The notes below the pieces were generated by a model. It was not told the DNA's origin. It saw nothing but the letters and a program-made list of their open reading frames with translations, and searched no databases. Below are positions 52,352-59,719 of a DNA stretch of 64,000 nt, in pieces. Both the position numbers and the translations under genes were made by a program. The stretch's first letter is position 1. Every line of letters starts with the position of its first letter. Source of the DNA: Limnospira sp050045915 (lineage in GTDB: Bacteria > Cyanobacteriota > Cyanobacteriia > Cyanobacteriales > Microcoleaceae); contig JBNGCR010000005.1 in assembly GCA_050045915.1 (NCBI GenBank), positions 9,033 to 73,032 of the forward strand, read 5' to 3'.

Positions 52352-53608
52352 ATGTCCCACCACCAACACCCCCACCATCAACACTCCCACCACCCGGAGC
52401 AACACCACCGAGCCGAACGTCCCCCCAATCCAATATTGGAGAAATTGCGGGCGATCGCCAAACCTAGAATTTGGGGACCCGTCGGCGTGATTTCCTTCGT
52501 GGGCCTGTTCGTCTGGCAGGTGTCAGAACACCCGGACTGGTATCAAGTCGAAGCCGAACCGGAAGTTTCCAGCGACGGACTCACCGCAGAAGAACGGGCG
52601 ATCGCGGCAGAAATTGACAGTTCCGGGTTGTTAGCCGAACAACTGCACCTGGGCAAACCGGAGGACTTCAATTTCTTCAACACTCCCATTCAGGGGGGAG
52701 AAGATGTTTTGGAAGCCGCAAGGCAACCCGACAGCGACGATCGCCCAACTGTCACCCTACCCGAACCCGAACTTCCCACCCTGCCCCAATTCCTCCAGCA
52801 GCAGCCCCCCCCGCGGACGACCGGCAATCCCTTCAACCCCACCCCGAGATCCCAACCCTCCCAGACAGCCCCCGCAGCCGGACTGAATCCCCTGGGAAGG
52901 CTCAACTTCGACACCTCCACCTCCCCACAAAACGGCGAAACCGAGGCAAACGACCCGACTCTCCAGGTCAGTCCCCTACAAACAGCGATGGATCAATATC
53001 TCCTGCAGTCGGAAACGGACGGCACCGCCCCCACCCAAGAACCGACCGCCCCTCCCATCAACGCCATCGGAACCGTCAATCCAACTCAAGGGGAAACCTC
53101 CACCTCCCAACCCGTCGCCGGCGACGTTCCGAATACCGGCATCCCCCTACCCGCCTCGGCCCCACCCGTCCAGGTTCCCCAACCCTCCTGGGTCGTCCCC
53201 CGCACCGTCACCGCCATCGACGGCACGGCGGCAACCGTACAAACCCCGGCGACCAACCCCTACCAAACCAATACCGCGCTGCCCCAACCCCTGCCCCAGA
53301 TGCAGCAGCCCAACACCCGGCCCGCGCCGGTATTGTCGCCCAATCCGGCTAATCCCTACGGTCAATATAATTACACCGGAACCAACCCATACGCCGAGTC
53401 CCCCAACTACGGCAACTTCGGCAACTCCCGCAATCCCAACTATCGGACGACAACGCCGAATCCCCAAAATTACATTGTCGGTCCGTCGAATTTGAACCGT
53501 ACCGGTCAAAATCAGGTCGTCCGACAGCAGACCCCCTTTACCGCACCCCGGCGCACGCCGGGACGGACGATCGGCGGCGGCCGGATCAATACCTTCTCGA
53601 ACCCTTAG
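52352..53608 (+). CDS. His-rich N-terminal, single-pass membrane, Pro-rich protein of unknown function
   Basis: 418 residues from ATG 52352. The N-terminus is strikingly histidine-rich (MSHHQHPHHQHSHHPEQHHR), then a membrane helix at about residues 43-58 (WGPVGVISFVGLFVWQV). The rest is Pro/Gln/Asn/Thr-rich, low complexity and predicted to be disordered, with many Gln-Pro and Asn-Pro pairs (NPANPYGQYNYTGTNPYAES). The His-rich tail would lie in the cytoplasm if the orientation is N-in and may bind metal. Composition rather than homology guides this description; no family recognised. Confidence 0.75.
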   Translation: MSHHQHPHHQHSHHPEQHHRAERPPNPILEKLRAIAKPRIWGPVGVISFVGLFVWQVSEHPDWYQVEAEPEVSSDGLTAEERAIAAEIDSSGLLAEQLHLGKPEDFNFFNTPIQGGEDVLEAARQPDSDDRPTVTLPEPELPTLPQFLQQQPPPRTTGNPFNPTPRSQPSQTAPAAGLNPLGRLNFDTSTSPQNGETEANDPTLQVSPLQTAMDQYLLQSETDGTAPTQEPTAPPINAIGTVNPTQGETSTSQPVAGDVPNTGIPLPASAPPVQVPQPSWVVPRTVTAIDGTAATVQTPATNPYQTNTALPQPLPQMQQPNTRPAPVLSPNPANPYGQYNYTGTNPYAESPNYGNFGNSRNPNYRTTTPNPQNYIVGPSNLNRTGQNQVVRQQTPFTAPRRTPGRTIGGGRINTFSNP

Positions 53609-53688
53609 TCGTAAAGTTTTATAAGGTTTTGAACGAGTTCTTTTAATGCGGTGTTAACGTGGAAAGATAGTATATCTAGGTATACGTC

Positions 53689-53997
53689 GTGTCTGCAACT
53701 ATCCAGTTTATCGACGGACTTGACGAGGAACTGGGTGGGGTTAGCCTCCGCAAACGGCGGGACAGCAACACCAAGATTGTCGTTTTAGTCTTCAACCAAC
53801 TCAAGGCGATCGAACGCCTGAGGGCCTACCGCAAACAAATCAGCCACCTGTGGCTGCGGGACGACGAGGGAGAAATCCGCGTCAGCCCCACGGGGGTCAA
53901 ATTCTTCTATATGGAAGATGACGAACTCTCGAAGGCGGAATGTTCTTTTGAGGTGGAGTCGGAGGACGTTTTCGAGCGGGTCAGCACCCCGCTCTAA
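53689..53997 (+). CDS. Psb28-2-like photosystem II protein, C-terminus probably truncated by the IscB element
   Basis: 102 residues from a GTG start. The beginning (MSATIQFIDGLDEELGGVSL) and the segments LWLRDDEGEIRVSPTG and CSFEVESEDVFERV match the Psb28/Psb28-2 family, small proteins that bind PSII assembly intermediates. Family members are about 110-120 residues and usually end in a further helix (FMRFMxRYAE-like). Here the frame ends with STPL, whose codons lie in the left end of the IscB element and its hairpin, and the stop TAA is inside that hairpin. So roughly the last 15 residues are replaced. The missing end is not clearly found after the element. Confidence 0.75.
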   Translation: MSATIQFIDGLDEELGGVSLRKRRDSNTKIVVLVFNQLKAIERLRAYRKQISHLWLRDDEGEIRVSPTGVKFFYMEDDELSKAECSFEVESEDVFERVSTPL

Positions 53998-54007
53998 AGA
54001 GACGGGG
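53987..54007 (+). repeat. Element-end hairpin with bulged A (left end of IscB element)
   Basis: CCCCG-CTCT-AA-AGAG-A-CGGGG. Its 21 bases match the right-end hairpin at 9675-9695. Confidence 0.88.
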
Positions 54008-54211
54008 CTTCATGCCTCTCCTTTAGGTAGCTGACCAGCCTAAGTCTTAACTGACTACGTTTTTAAGGTCATGGTACCTACAAATGCTTTCCAGTTTGTA
54101 GCCCTGCCGTTAACGGTTAAACAGCCCGACGAGGGGTAAGGCAGTGCCGTTAGCCGAACAAGCCCTAAAAACATTGGCGAGGAAAACATTACCCGTTTTA
54201 CGGAGATTCCC
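53987..54211 (+). ncRNA. Putative omega-RNA (IscB guide RNA scaffold)
   Basis: About 225 non-coding bases between the left hairpin and the iscB start, the usual place of omega-RNA. It has several stem-forming stretches, e.g. ctgccgttaacggttaaacagcc region and gtaaggcagtgccgttagcc, and a G-rich segment just before the start codon. By known IscB biology the guide is the flanking sequence immediately 5' of the scaffold, which here is the 3' end of the psb28-2-like gene (about 53965-53985). Identified by position and appearance, not by covariance model. Confidence 0.65.
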
Positions 54212-55594
54212 ATGTCAAATTTTGTTTTTGTCTTAGACACTAACAAGCGGCAACTCGACCCGGTACATCCGGGAAAAGCGCGAAGGCTCCTTGGTAAACG
54301 GAAAGCAGCTGTATTCCGTCGCTATCCGTTTACCATTATTCTCAAGGAAGCTTGTCCAGATCTGCCCGTGCCAGACCTGGAGCTTAAGCTTGACCCAGGC
54401 TCTAAAGTCACAGGAATTGCCGTCATACAAGGCGGTCGAGCGATCTTTGGGGCTGAACTTCAACACCGGGGGGAACAAATCAAAGATGCTTTGCTGTCTC
54501 GCCGCCAATTACGACGTGGCAGGCGGAATCGCAAAACCCGCTATCGCCAAGCTAGATTTCTGAATCGGACTCGTCCAAAAGGCTGGTTATCCCCGAGCCT
54601 GCAACATCGGGTAGATACCACAATGACATGGGTTAACCGCTTTCGCAGACTTGCCCCAATTGCCCGCATTTCCCAAGAGCTAGTACGGTTCGACCTGCAA
54701 CTCATGCAGAACCCTGAGATCTCAGGTGTTGAGTATCAGCAAGGGGAATTGCAAGGCTACGAGGTTCGGGAATACTTGCTGGAGAAATGGAATCGGAAAT
54801 GTGCTTACTGTGGAGCTAAAAATGTACCGTTGGAAGTAGAGCATATTCAGCCCCAGTCTAAAGGGGGAACCAACCGAGCTTCTAACCTAACCCTGGCTTG
54901 TCACTCCTGCAATCAATCCAAAAGCGATCGGGACATTCGAGACTTTTTATCGGGTAAGCCTGACGTATTAAACCGTATTCTTAAGCAGGCAAAACTACCG
55001 CTTAAAGATGCAGCAGCCGTCAATTCAACCCGGTGGGCATTGTTCAATGCTCTGAAACAAACCGGCTTGCCTGTGACGACAGGTACGGGTGGACAAACCC
55101 AGTTTAATCGGACTCGATTCAGTCTACCCAAAACGCACTGGCTAGATGCTGCAAGTGTTGGGCAAGTTGATTTACTTAAAGTCCTGACCACCAAACCGTT
55201 GCTGATTGTAGCTAAAGGACATGGTACTCGACAGATGTGCGGGACGGATAAATATGGGTTTCCAATTCGTCACCGTTCACGGGTACAAATTCATAAAGGA
55301 TTTCAGACTGGCGATATCGTTACGGCGACTGTCACAAAAGGCCAGAAAATTGGATCTTATGTTGGGCGAGTTCTCTGTCGTGCATCAGGCAGCTTTGATA
55401 TTGCGACTCAATTGGGTCGGGTGTCTGGAATTAGCCACCGGTATTGCCAACCCATTCACAAAAGGGATGGTTATGCTTATGCGTTCGCTCATACCATAGG
55501 CGACTCAAGTCGCCGTTCGTTTTTCCTCCCTGCGCTAAAGCGACAGGGCTTCCAAACGTATCGAAGATTTTCCGTGAGAGCCGTTTTGATATGA
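54212..55594 (+). CDS. iscB: IscB, RNA-guided HNH/RuvC nuclease
   Basis: 460 residues. N-terminal PLMP-like domain (QLDPVHPGKARRLLGKRKAA); RuvC-I with D61 in LKLDPGSKVTGIAV; an arginine-rich bridge helix (RRQLRRGRRNRKTRYRQARF, residues 97-116); RuvC-II E156 in ISQELVRFD; HNH domain about 195-240 with C197/C200 and C230/C233 and H211 in EVEHIQPQSKGGTNRASN; RuvC-III with H309/D312 in THWLDAASVG. All catalytic residues are present, so the protein may be active. IscB cleaves DNA guided by omega-RNA and is the ancestor of Cas9. The reading frame runs on through the right hairpin, ending TYRRFSVRAVLI and overlapping the start of the next gene by 4 bases. Start ATG 54212. Confidence 0.95.
   Translation: MSNFVFVLDTNKRQLDPVHPGKARRLLGKRKAAVFRRYPFTIILKEACPDLPVPDLELKLDPGSKVTGIAVIQGGRAIFGAELQHRGEQIKDALLSRRQLRRGRRNRKTRYRQARFLNRTRPKGWLSPSLQHRVDTTMTWVNRFRRLAPIARISQELVRFDLQLMQNPEISGVEYQQGELQGYEVREYLLEKWNRKCAYCGAKNVPLEVEHIQPQSKGGTNRASNLTLACHSCNQSKSDRDIRDFLSGKPDVLNRILKQAKLPLKDAAAVNSTRWALFNALKQTGLPVTTGTGGQTQFNRTRFSLPKTHWLDAASVGQVDLLKVLTTKPLLIVAKGHGTRQMCGTDKYGFPIRHRSRVQIHKGFQTGDIVTATVTKGQKIGSYVGRVLCRASGSFDIATQLGRVSGISHRYCQPIHKRDGYAYAFAHTIGDSSRRSFFLPALKRQGFQTYRRFSVRAVLI
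55528..55548 (+). repeat. Element-end hairpin with bulged A (right end of IscB element)
   Basis: CCCTG-CGCT-AA-AGCG-A-CAGGG. Compared with the left end at 7872 (CCCCG/CGGGG) both arms changed together, preserving pairing. Confidence 0.85.
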
Positions 55595-56085
55595 GTGACG
55601 CGATCGCCCTCAAAACCCTGAAAGCAGAACCGATCGCCCCCGATCGCTTTCGGCCCTACGGACAGGTTATCTTCCCCGCCACAGACGGCCAACCCTACGG
55701 TCGCGAGGATGCCCAACTCGACCTGAGCAACGGCACCCCCCGATTTTACATCATGCGCCTCACCGAACGAGGCCGAGAATTTCACACCATCACCCGCCAC
55801 GTCTGCTGTACCCAGTGTTTGGGCTCCCTGGAGGGGAAAGAGTGGCTGATAGCCGTCGCCCCACCTTCAAAGAGCGATCGCCCCGATTTGGACCAACTCG
55901 CCGCCTTCCGCATCCCCGGCAATTGCTTCATCAAATTGGAGGTGGGAACCTGGCACGCCGGCCCCTATTTTGACGGCGCGGATTTTATCGATTTTTACAA
56001 CTTGGAATTGAGCGACACAAACGTCGTCGATCACTTCACCCACAACTTCAAAAAACGCGATCATCTCAGATTTAAAATCATCTAG
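55591..56085 (+). CDS. allA: Ureidoglycolate lyase
   Basis: 164 residues from ATG 55591 (MSDAIALKTLKAEPIAPDRF), normal length for the family. Conserved parts: FRPYGQVIFP, FYIMRLTERGREFHTITRHV, a tryptophan/histidine segment near the end (KLEVGTWHAGPYF, DFIDFYNLEL). The enzyme splits ureidoglycolate into glyoxylate and urea in purine degradation, feeding urea to ammonium, which fits with the urea transporter at 40-46 kb. Its start overlaps the IscB stop by 4 bases because the transposon end lies about 40 bases upstream, so its promoter was probably displaced or replaced. Could also be expressed from an element promoter. Confidence 0.86.
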   Translation: MSDAIALKTLKAEPIAPDRFRPYGQVIFPATDGQPYGREDAQLDLSNGTPRFYIMRLTERGREFHTITRHVCCTQCLGSLEGKEWLIAVAPPSKSDRPDLDQLAAFRIPGNCFIKLEVGTWHAGPYFDGADFIDFYNLELSDTNVVDHFTHNFKKRDHLRFKII

Positions 56086-56109
56086 CACCACGCCCCAAAA
56101 ATGGCGAAT

Positions 56110-56150
56110 TTGAATTAACAATTATTAATTATTAATTATTAATTGTTAAT
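56110..56150. repeat. AT-rich attaattattaattgttaat repeat
   Basis: Same AT-rich spacer repeat family as at 18280, 20036 and 48080. Sits between the two converging genes; the last codons of the kinase lie in its edge. Confidence 0.7.
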
Positions 56151-58533
56151 TTCGATATTTTTCCAGCAATTCCAGAATGCCGCGATCGTCAAAATTTTGG
56201 GACAGTTGTAAAATGCGATCGCTGAACTGGGAATAACTTCGATCCAATGAGGGCAACCGTTTGGCTTCTATTTCGATAGTTTCAATGTCGCCAATTTTAG
56301 CTGCTTGATAGATAGCTTGCAGCAGTTCAAATGGGGGAATTTTTTGGGGACAATTCGGATGTTCGGTCGAATTTTTGTCCGCCCCTTGACCGTCATAAAC
56401 CCACTGCAAGGGGAGATATTTTTTAAACTCGTTCAGGAGGCGATTTAGGTCGATAGGTTTAGGGAGAAATTGATTGCAACCCGCCGCGATCGCCTGTTCT
56501 TCGTCCAGATTAGAAACGCTGGCAGAAGAGGCGATAATGGGCAGATCCCGGTAAGTAGAAGTCCGGATTTTTCGGATCATTTCGTACCCGCCCATCAAGG
56601 GCATTTTTAAGTCTGTAATCACCAAATTCGGGCAATATTCTGCCAACTTTTCCCAGCCTTCCAAGCCATTGTGAGCTTCTTCAACAATAAAATCGAGGGG
56701 CCGCAGAAAATCGGCCAACACCGACCGATTCACCGCTTCATCATCGACGACCAAAATTGTCTGCCGTTCTCCCGTATAGCCAACAATTTTGCCGAGATCG
56801 AGGGGAAGCTGACGGGTTGTGCTTTCCGATGCCAAAGGTAGGGCAAGATCGAACCAAAAGGTACTGCCTTCGCCGCGGGTGCTCGCCACTTCGATCTGAG
56901 TGCCCATTAAATTCACCAATTGGCGACAAATCGCCAAACCCAAACCCGTTCCCTCGATCCGTTTGGACAGATCCCCCACCTGTTCAAAGGGCAAAAAGAT
57001 TTTCTCCAGTTGTTCCGGAGTCATCCCCACCCCCGTATCTTTGATGAGGAATCGGATAGCCGCCAGAGGTGGGGAGGCGGAGTCGGAATCGTCACCCGTG
57101 GATTGACTCGGTTTCGGATTTTCTGGCGCTTCCGTTGCGATCGCGTCAATGGTAAAATACACCTCTCCCACATCGGTAAACTTCACCGCATTTCCCAATA
57201 GATTGATCAAAACTTGGCGGAGGCGTTTTTCGTCAACCATGACGTGCTCCGGAATGTGCCGATCGCACCGATAATTAAACTCGATGCCCTTCCGTTCGGC
57301 ACGGATGCGGATGATTTCGGATATCCCCAACATAAAGGAGGGAAAATGCACTTCTTTCGGGAACAATTCCATCCGCCGCGCTTCAATTTTTGCCAGGTCG
57401 AGAATATCATTGATGAGGGTGAGTAAATGGGAACCCGCCTGATGAATCACGTCAACCCCTTTGCGGTGATATCCAAGATCGTCAGCCTGTTGGAGAATTT
57501 GGGCGTAACCGAGAATCCCGTTCAGGGGAGTCCGCAATTCGTGGCTCATGTTGGCTAAAAACTCGCTTTTGGCTTGGTTCGCCGCATCCGCTGCGTTGCG
57601 GGCATCTTCGAGTTGGTGAGTGTAAGTTTCGATGCGTTCGACAAGGTGATTAAATGCTTCGGCAAGGGCGCCGATTTCATCTTGTGTCATCTGAGGACAG
57701 CGGAGCGCGAAGTTAGAATCTTCGGTCACTTGGCGGGCAACTTTTTCGACCGCTTTCAAGGGATTGGCGATCGCGTGACTGGTCGCGATCACCAGAAAAA
57801 TAGCCACGATAACCGACCCCCCGATACTGCTCACAACAATCAGATTTCGCAACTTTTCAGCTCGCAACAAGTCCCGTTCCGCGTTTTGATATTGTCGATC
57901 AATCGCCACCTTTAACCACAATAAATTTTCCCGCAGCCGGTCGAACTTTACCTCCAATTCTTTGGAATTTTGACTGGAGATAGCCACCACGATTCGGCTT
58001 TTCGCCTCGGGAATTTCGGCCTCGGTCAGCCCGGGCGGGTTGAGGTCTTTCCAGAGATTTTGTATCCAGGCTTCGTACTCGTCCGTCGTCTCCCGGTACT
58101 GGTTGAGTGTCGCCCTCAATCGGGGAATATCCGCCTCCGAAAATTGGGCGTAACTGTCGAGAAAGGTTTGGAATGTCCCGATCTTTTCTTCGACTTGGCG
58201 GATGTCATTTAAAAACTTCTTAGACTCGTAGTCGAACCCAATGCTCTCTCCCAAAACCCCGATCAGGCGTTGGGGGTGGATTTGTGTGGACTGGATGCTG
58301 TTATCTAAAGCGTAGAGAAGGTAATGTTGCCGGTCGGCGATCGCCAGCATACGACGAGCTCTATATTGGTAATAATTACCGATATATAATCCGGTCAAAG
58401 ATCCCACAACTGCCACGCCGAGAGAAAGGGTGGCACTGAGGGCAATTTTCTGAACGATGCTGAATTCGCGCAATCGCGCCATGAGAGCGTTCACTGGCTT
58501 GACCATAACAAAATATGGAAGAGTATAGGTCAA
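56146..58533 (-). CDS. Hybrid sensor histidine kinase (HAMP, HisKA, HATPase, REC)
   Basis: 795 residues. Two membrane helices (about 29-52 and 233-256) enclose a periplasmic sensing domain of about 180 residues, mostly helical. A HAMP region (about 256-310) and a coiled-coil lead to HisKA (SEFLANMSHELRTPLNGILG, the His in SHELRTP), HATPase (N box RLRQVLINLLGNAVKFT, G1 DTGVGM, G2 GTGLGLAI) and a receiver (ILVVDDEAVNR, LVITDLKMPLMGG, Lys in LPKPID). A start at Met10 (MVKPVNALM, 58506) is also possible. The PhnD-like binding protein just upstream on the same strand, 45 bases from this start, may pass its ligand to this sensor. No C-terminal Hpt domain recognised. Confidence 0.92.
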   Translation of the reverse strand: MTYTLPYFVMVKPVNALMARLREFSIVQKIALSATLSLGVAVVGSLTGLYIGNYYQYRARRMLAIADRQHYLLYALDNSIQSTQIHPQRLIGVLGESIGFDYESKKFLNDIRQVEEKIGTFQTFLDSYAQFSEADIPRLRATLNQYRETTDEYEAWIQNLWKDLNPPGLTEAEIPEAKSRIVVAISSQNSKELEVKFDRLRENLLWLKVAIDRQYQNAERDLLRAEKLRNLIVVSSIGGSVIVAIFLVIATSHAIANPLKAVEKVARQVTEDSNFALRCPQMTQDEIGALAEAFNHLVERIETYTHQLEDARNAADAANQAKSEFLANMSHELRTPLNGILGYAQILQQADDLGYHRKGVDVIHQAGSHLLTLINDILDLAKIEARRMELFPKEVHFPSFMLGISEIIRIRAERKGIEFNYRCDRHIPEHVMVDEKRLRQVLINLLGNAVKFTDVGEVYFTIDAIATEAPENPKPSQSTGDDSDSASPPLAAIRFLIKDTGVGMTPEQLEKIFLPFEQVGDLSKRIEGTGLGLAICRQLVNLMGTQIEVASTRGEGSTFWFDLALPLASESTTRQLPLDLGKIVGYTGERQTILVVDDEAVNRSVLADFLRPLDFIVEEAHNGLEGWEKLAEYCPNLVITDLKMPLMGGYEMIRKIRTSTYRDLPIIASSASVSNLDEEQAIAAGCNQFLPKPIDLNRLLNEFKKYLPLQWVYDGQGADKNSTEHPNCPQKIPPFELLQAIYQAAKIGDIETIEIEAKRLPSLDRSYSQFSDRILQLSQNFDDRGILELLEKYRN

Positions 58534-58578
58534 TTATATAAAGGTACGGCGATCGCGTTTGACAACAGGTTTCGATGT

Positions 58579-59484
58579 TCAATTTTCTTCATATATCAAA
58601 AGGTTAGACTNNNNNNNNNNNNNNNNNNNNNNNNNNNNNNNNNNNNNNNNNNNNNNNNNNNNNNNNNNNNNNNNNNNNNNNNNNNNNNNNNNNNNNNNNN
58701 NNNNNNNNNNTAAGGCGGCTATTAAATCTTGTTGTCGGGCGATGGCGCGATCGCGCCACAATTCGATCAGTTGCGGATCGGTGTTGCTGTTCACCACGAA
58801 CACGTCATTGGGCAACTGCGGGCCTTTTTTTAACAGGAAAAAATCCGCTTCCGAAAGCCCTTCTTCTTGCAAAAATTGTTCGTAATCGATCACCGGTCCC
58901 CCCCAGGCCTCCACCTCTCCGGATTTCAACGCCTTCAAACTGCCTTCCCGCCCCAACATTTTGACTTTATAATCGGTTTTGGGGTCTAGTCCCGCCTCCA
59001 TCAACATTTCCGTCGGGCCGAGATGTCCGCTGGTTGACCCCACCTTGAGCATGGCGATCGTTTTTCCTTTCAGATCGGCGACGGTTTTGACAGGACTCGA
59101 AGCGGGGACTGCGATCGCCGAATGGTAATTGAGGCGAGTTATGGCGATGACTGGAATGGCATTGGTTCGCGCCTGGATGAGGACGTATTCCGAAGGGCCC
59201 GTCAGGGCGATATCAATTGTCCCCAGTTGCAAGGCAGAGACCGCCTCCGTGTAACTGTCCACCGGGTAAAATTCGATCTCGCGCTCCAATGCTACCTCTA
59301 AAGCCGCCCGAAATGCCTCGTAATCCCGTTCGAGGTCGTCGAGTCCCTGAACGTCCGTAACGGCAAATTTGAGGGAATCCACGCCGTCTCCTCCGAGAGG
59401 GGCGAAAAGGGCGGTTTGAGTTGTCGCAGTGCAACTGACCAAAAACAACAAAGCCAATCCCATAAAGGAACGCCGGTCGAGCAT
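58579..59484 (-). CDS. PhnD-like phosphate/phosphonate-type binding lipoprotein, interrupted by an assembly gap
   Basis: About 300 residues from ATG 59484 (MLDRRSFMGLALLFLVSC), with a signal peptide and lipobox-like LVSC. The PhnD-type fold is clear: LKFAVTDVQGLDDLERDYEA, VSALQLGTIDIALTGPSEYV, AVPASSPVKTVADLKGKTIA, LKALKSGEVEAWGGPVIDYE. The frame is interrupted by the 100-base gap at 58611-58710, so the C-terminal end and its frame are uncertain. The next gene on the strand is the hybrid kinase. The earlier ATG 59517 is possible but would add a polar extension before the signal peptide. Confidence 0.8.
   Translation of the reverse strand: MLDRRSFMGLALLFLVSCTATTQTALFAPLGGDGVDSLKFAVTDVQGLDDLERDYEAFRAALEVALEREIEFYPVDSYTEAVSALQLGTIDIALTGPSEYVLIQARTNAIPVIAITRLNYHSAIAVPASSPVKTVADLKGKTIAMLKVGSTSGHLGPTEMLMEAGLDPKTDYKVKMLGREGSLKALKSGEVEAWGGPVIDYEQFLQEEGLSEADFFLLKKGPQLPNDVFVVNSNTDPQLIELWRDRAIARQQDLIAALXXXXXXXXXXXXXXXXXXXXXXXXXXXXXXXXXXSNLLIYEEN
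58611..58710. other. Assembly gap (100 N)
   Basis: Placeholder of unknown true length lying inside the PhnD-like gene. The frame on its two sides cannot be linked from this window. Confidence 1.
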
Positions 59485-59668
59485 ACAATAATAACCTTGA
59501 ACTCGAACACCATCCAAGATAACATTCTTATGTTAAATAACAAGTGATCGATGACACATTGACCTTAACTTTGGGTTAATTTAAAATTATATTTTTTGAA
59601 AAATATAGTCAAAGTTCAGAGACTGAGGAGAACTCGTTGTTGAGCTTTAGCCCCCGTCTCGATGGACT

Positions 59669-59719
59669 AGAAACCGGAATCTGATGGGGAAGAATCATTC
59701 TCATACAAACCCGGTTTCT
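59669..59719. repeat. agaaaccgg / ccggtttct inverted repeat
   Basis: AGAAACCGG (59669-59677) and CCGGTTTCT (59711-59719) can pair; similar arms occur at 61827-61865. The 3' arm overlaps the stop codon of the kinase-FGE gene, so the hairpin may also act as its terminator. Confidence 0.55.

Larger units (their letters stand above)
53985..55555 (+). mobile_element. IscB-carrying element with IS200/IS605-type ends
   Basis: Bounded by hairpins at 53987-54007 and 55528-55548 with the same plan and orientation as those of the IS200/IS605 element at 7.87-9.7 kb. It holds an omega-RNA-like leader and iscB but no transposase gene, so it depends on TnpA supplied elsewhere. Precise ends not determined. 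Confidence 0.8.

Noticed and set aside
58611..58710. Continuous protein across the N run
   Set aside because: The N run is a placeholder of 100 bases, so reading through it gives an arbitrary frame.
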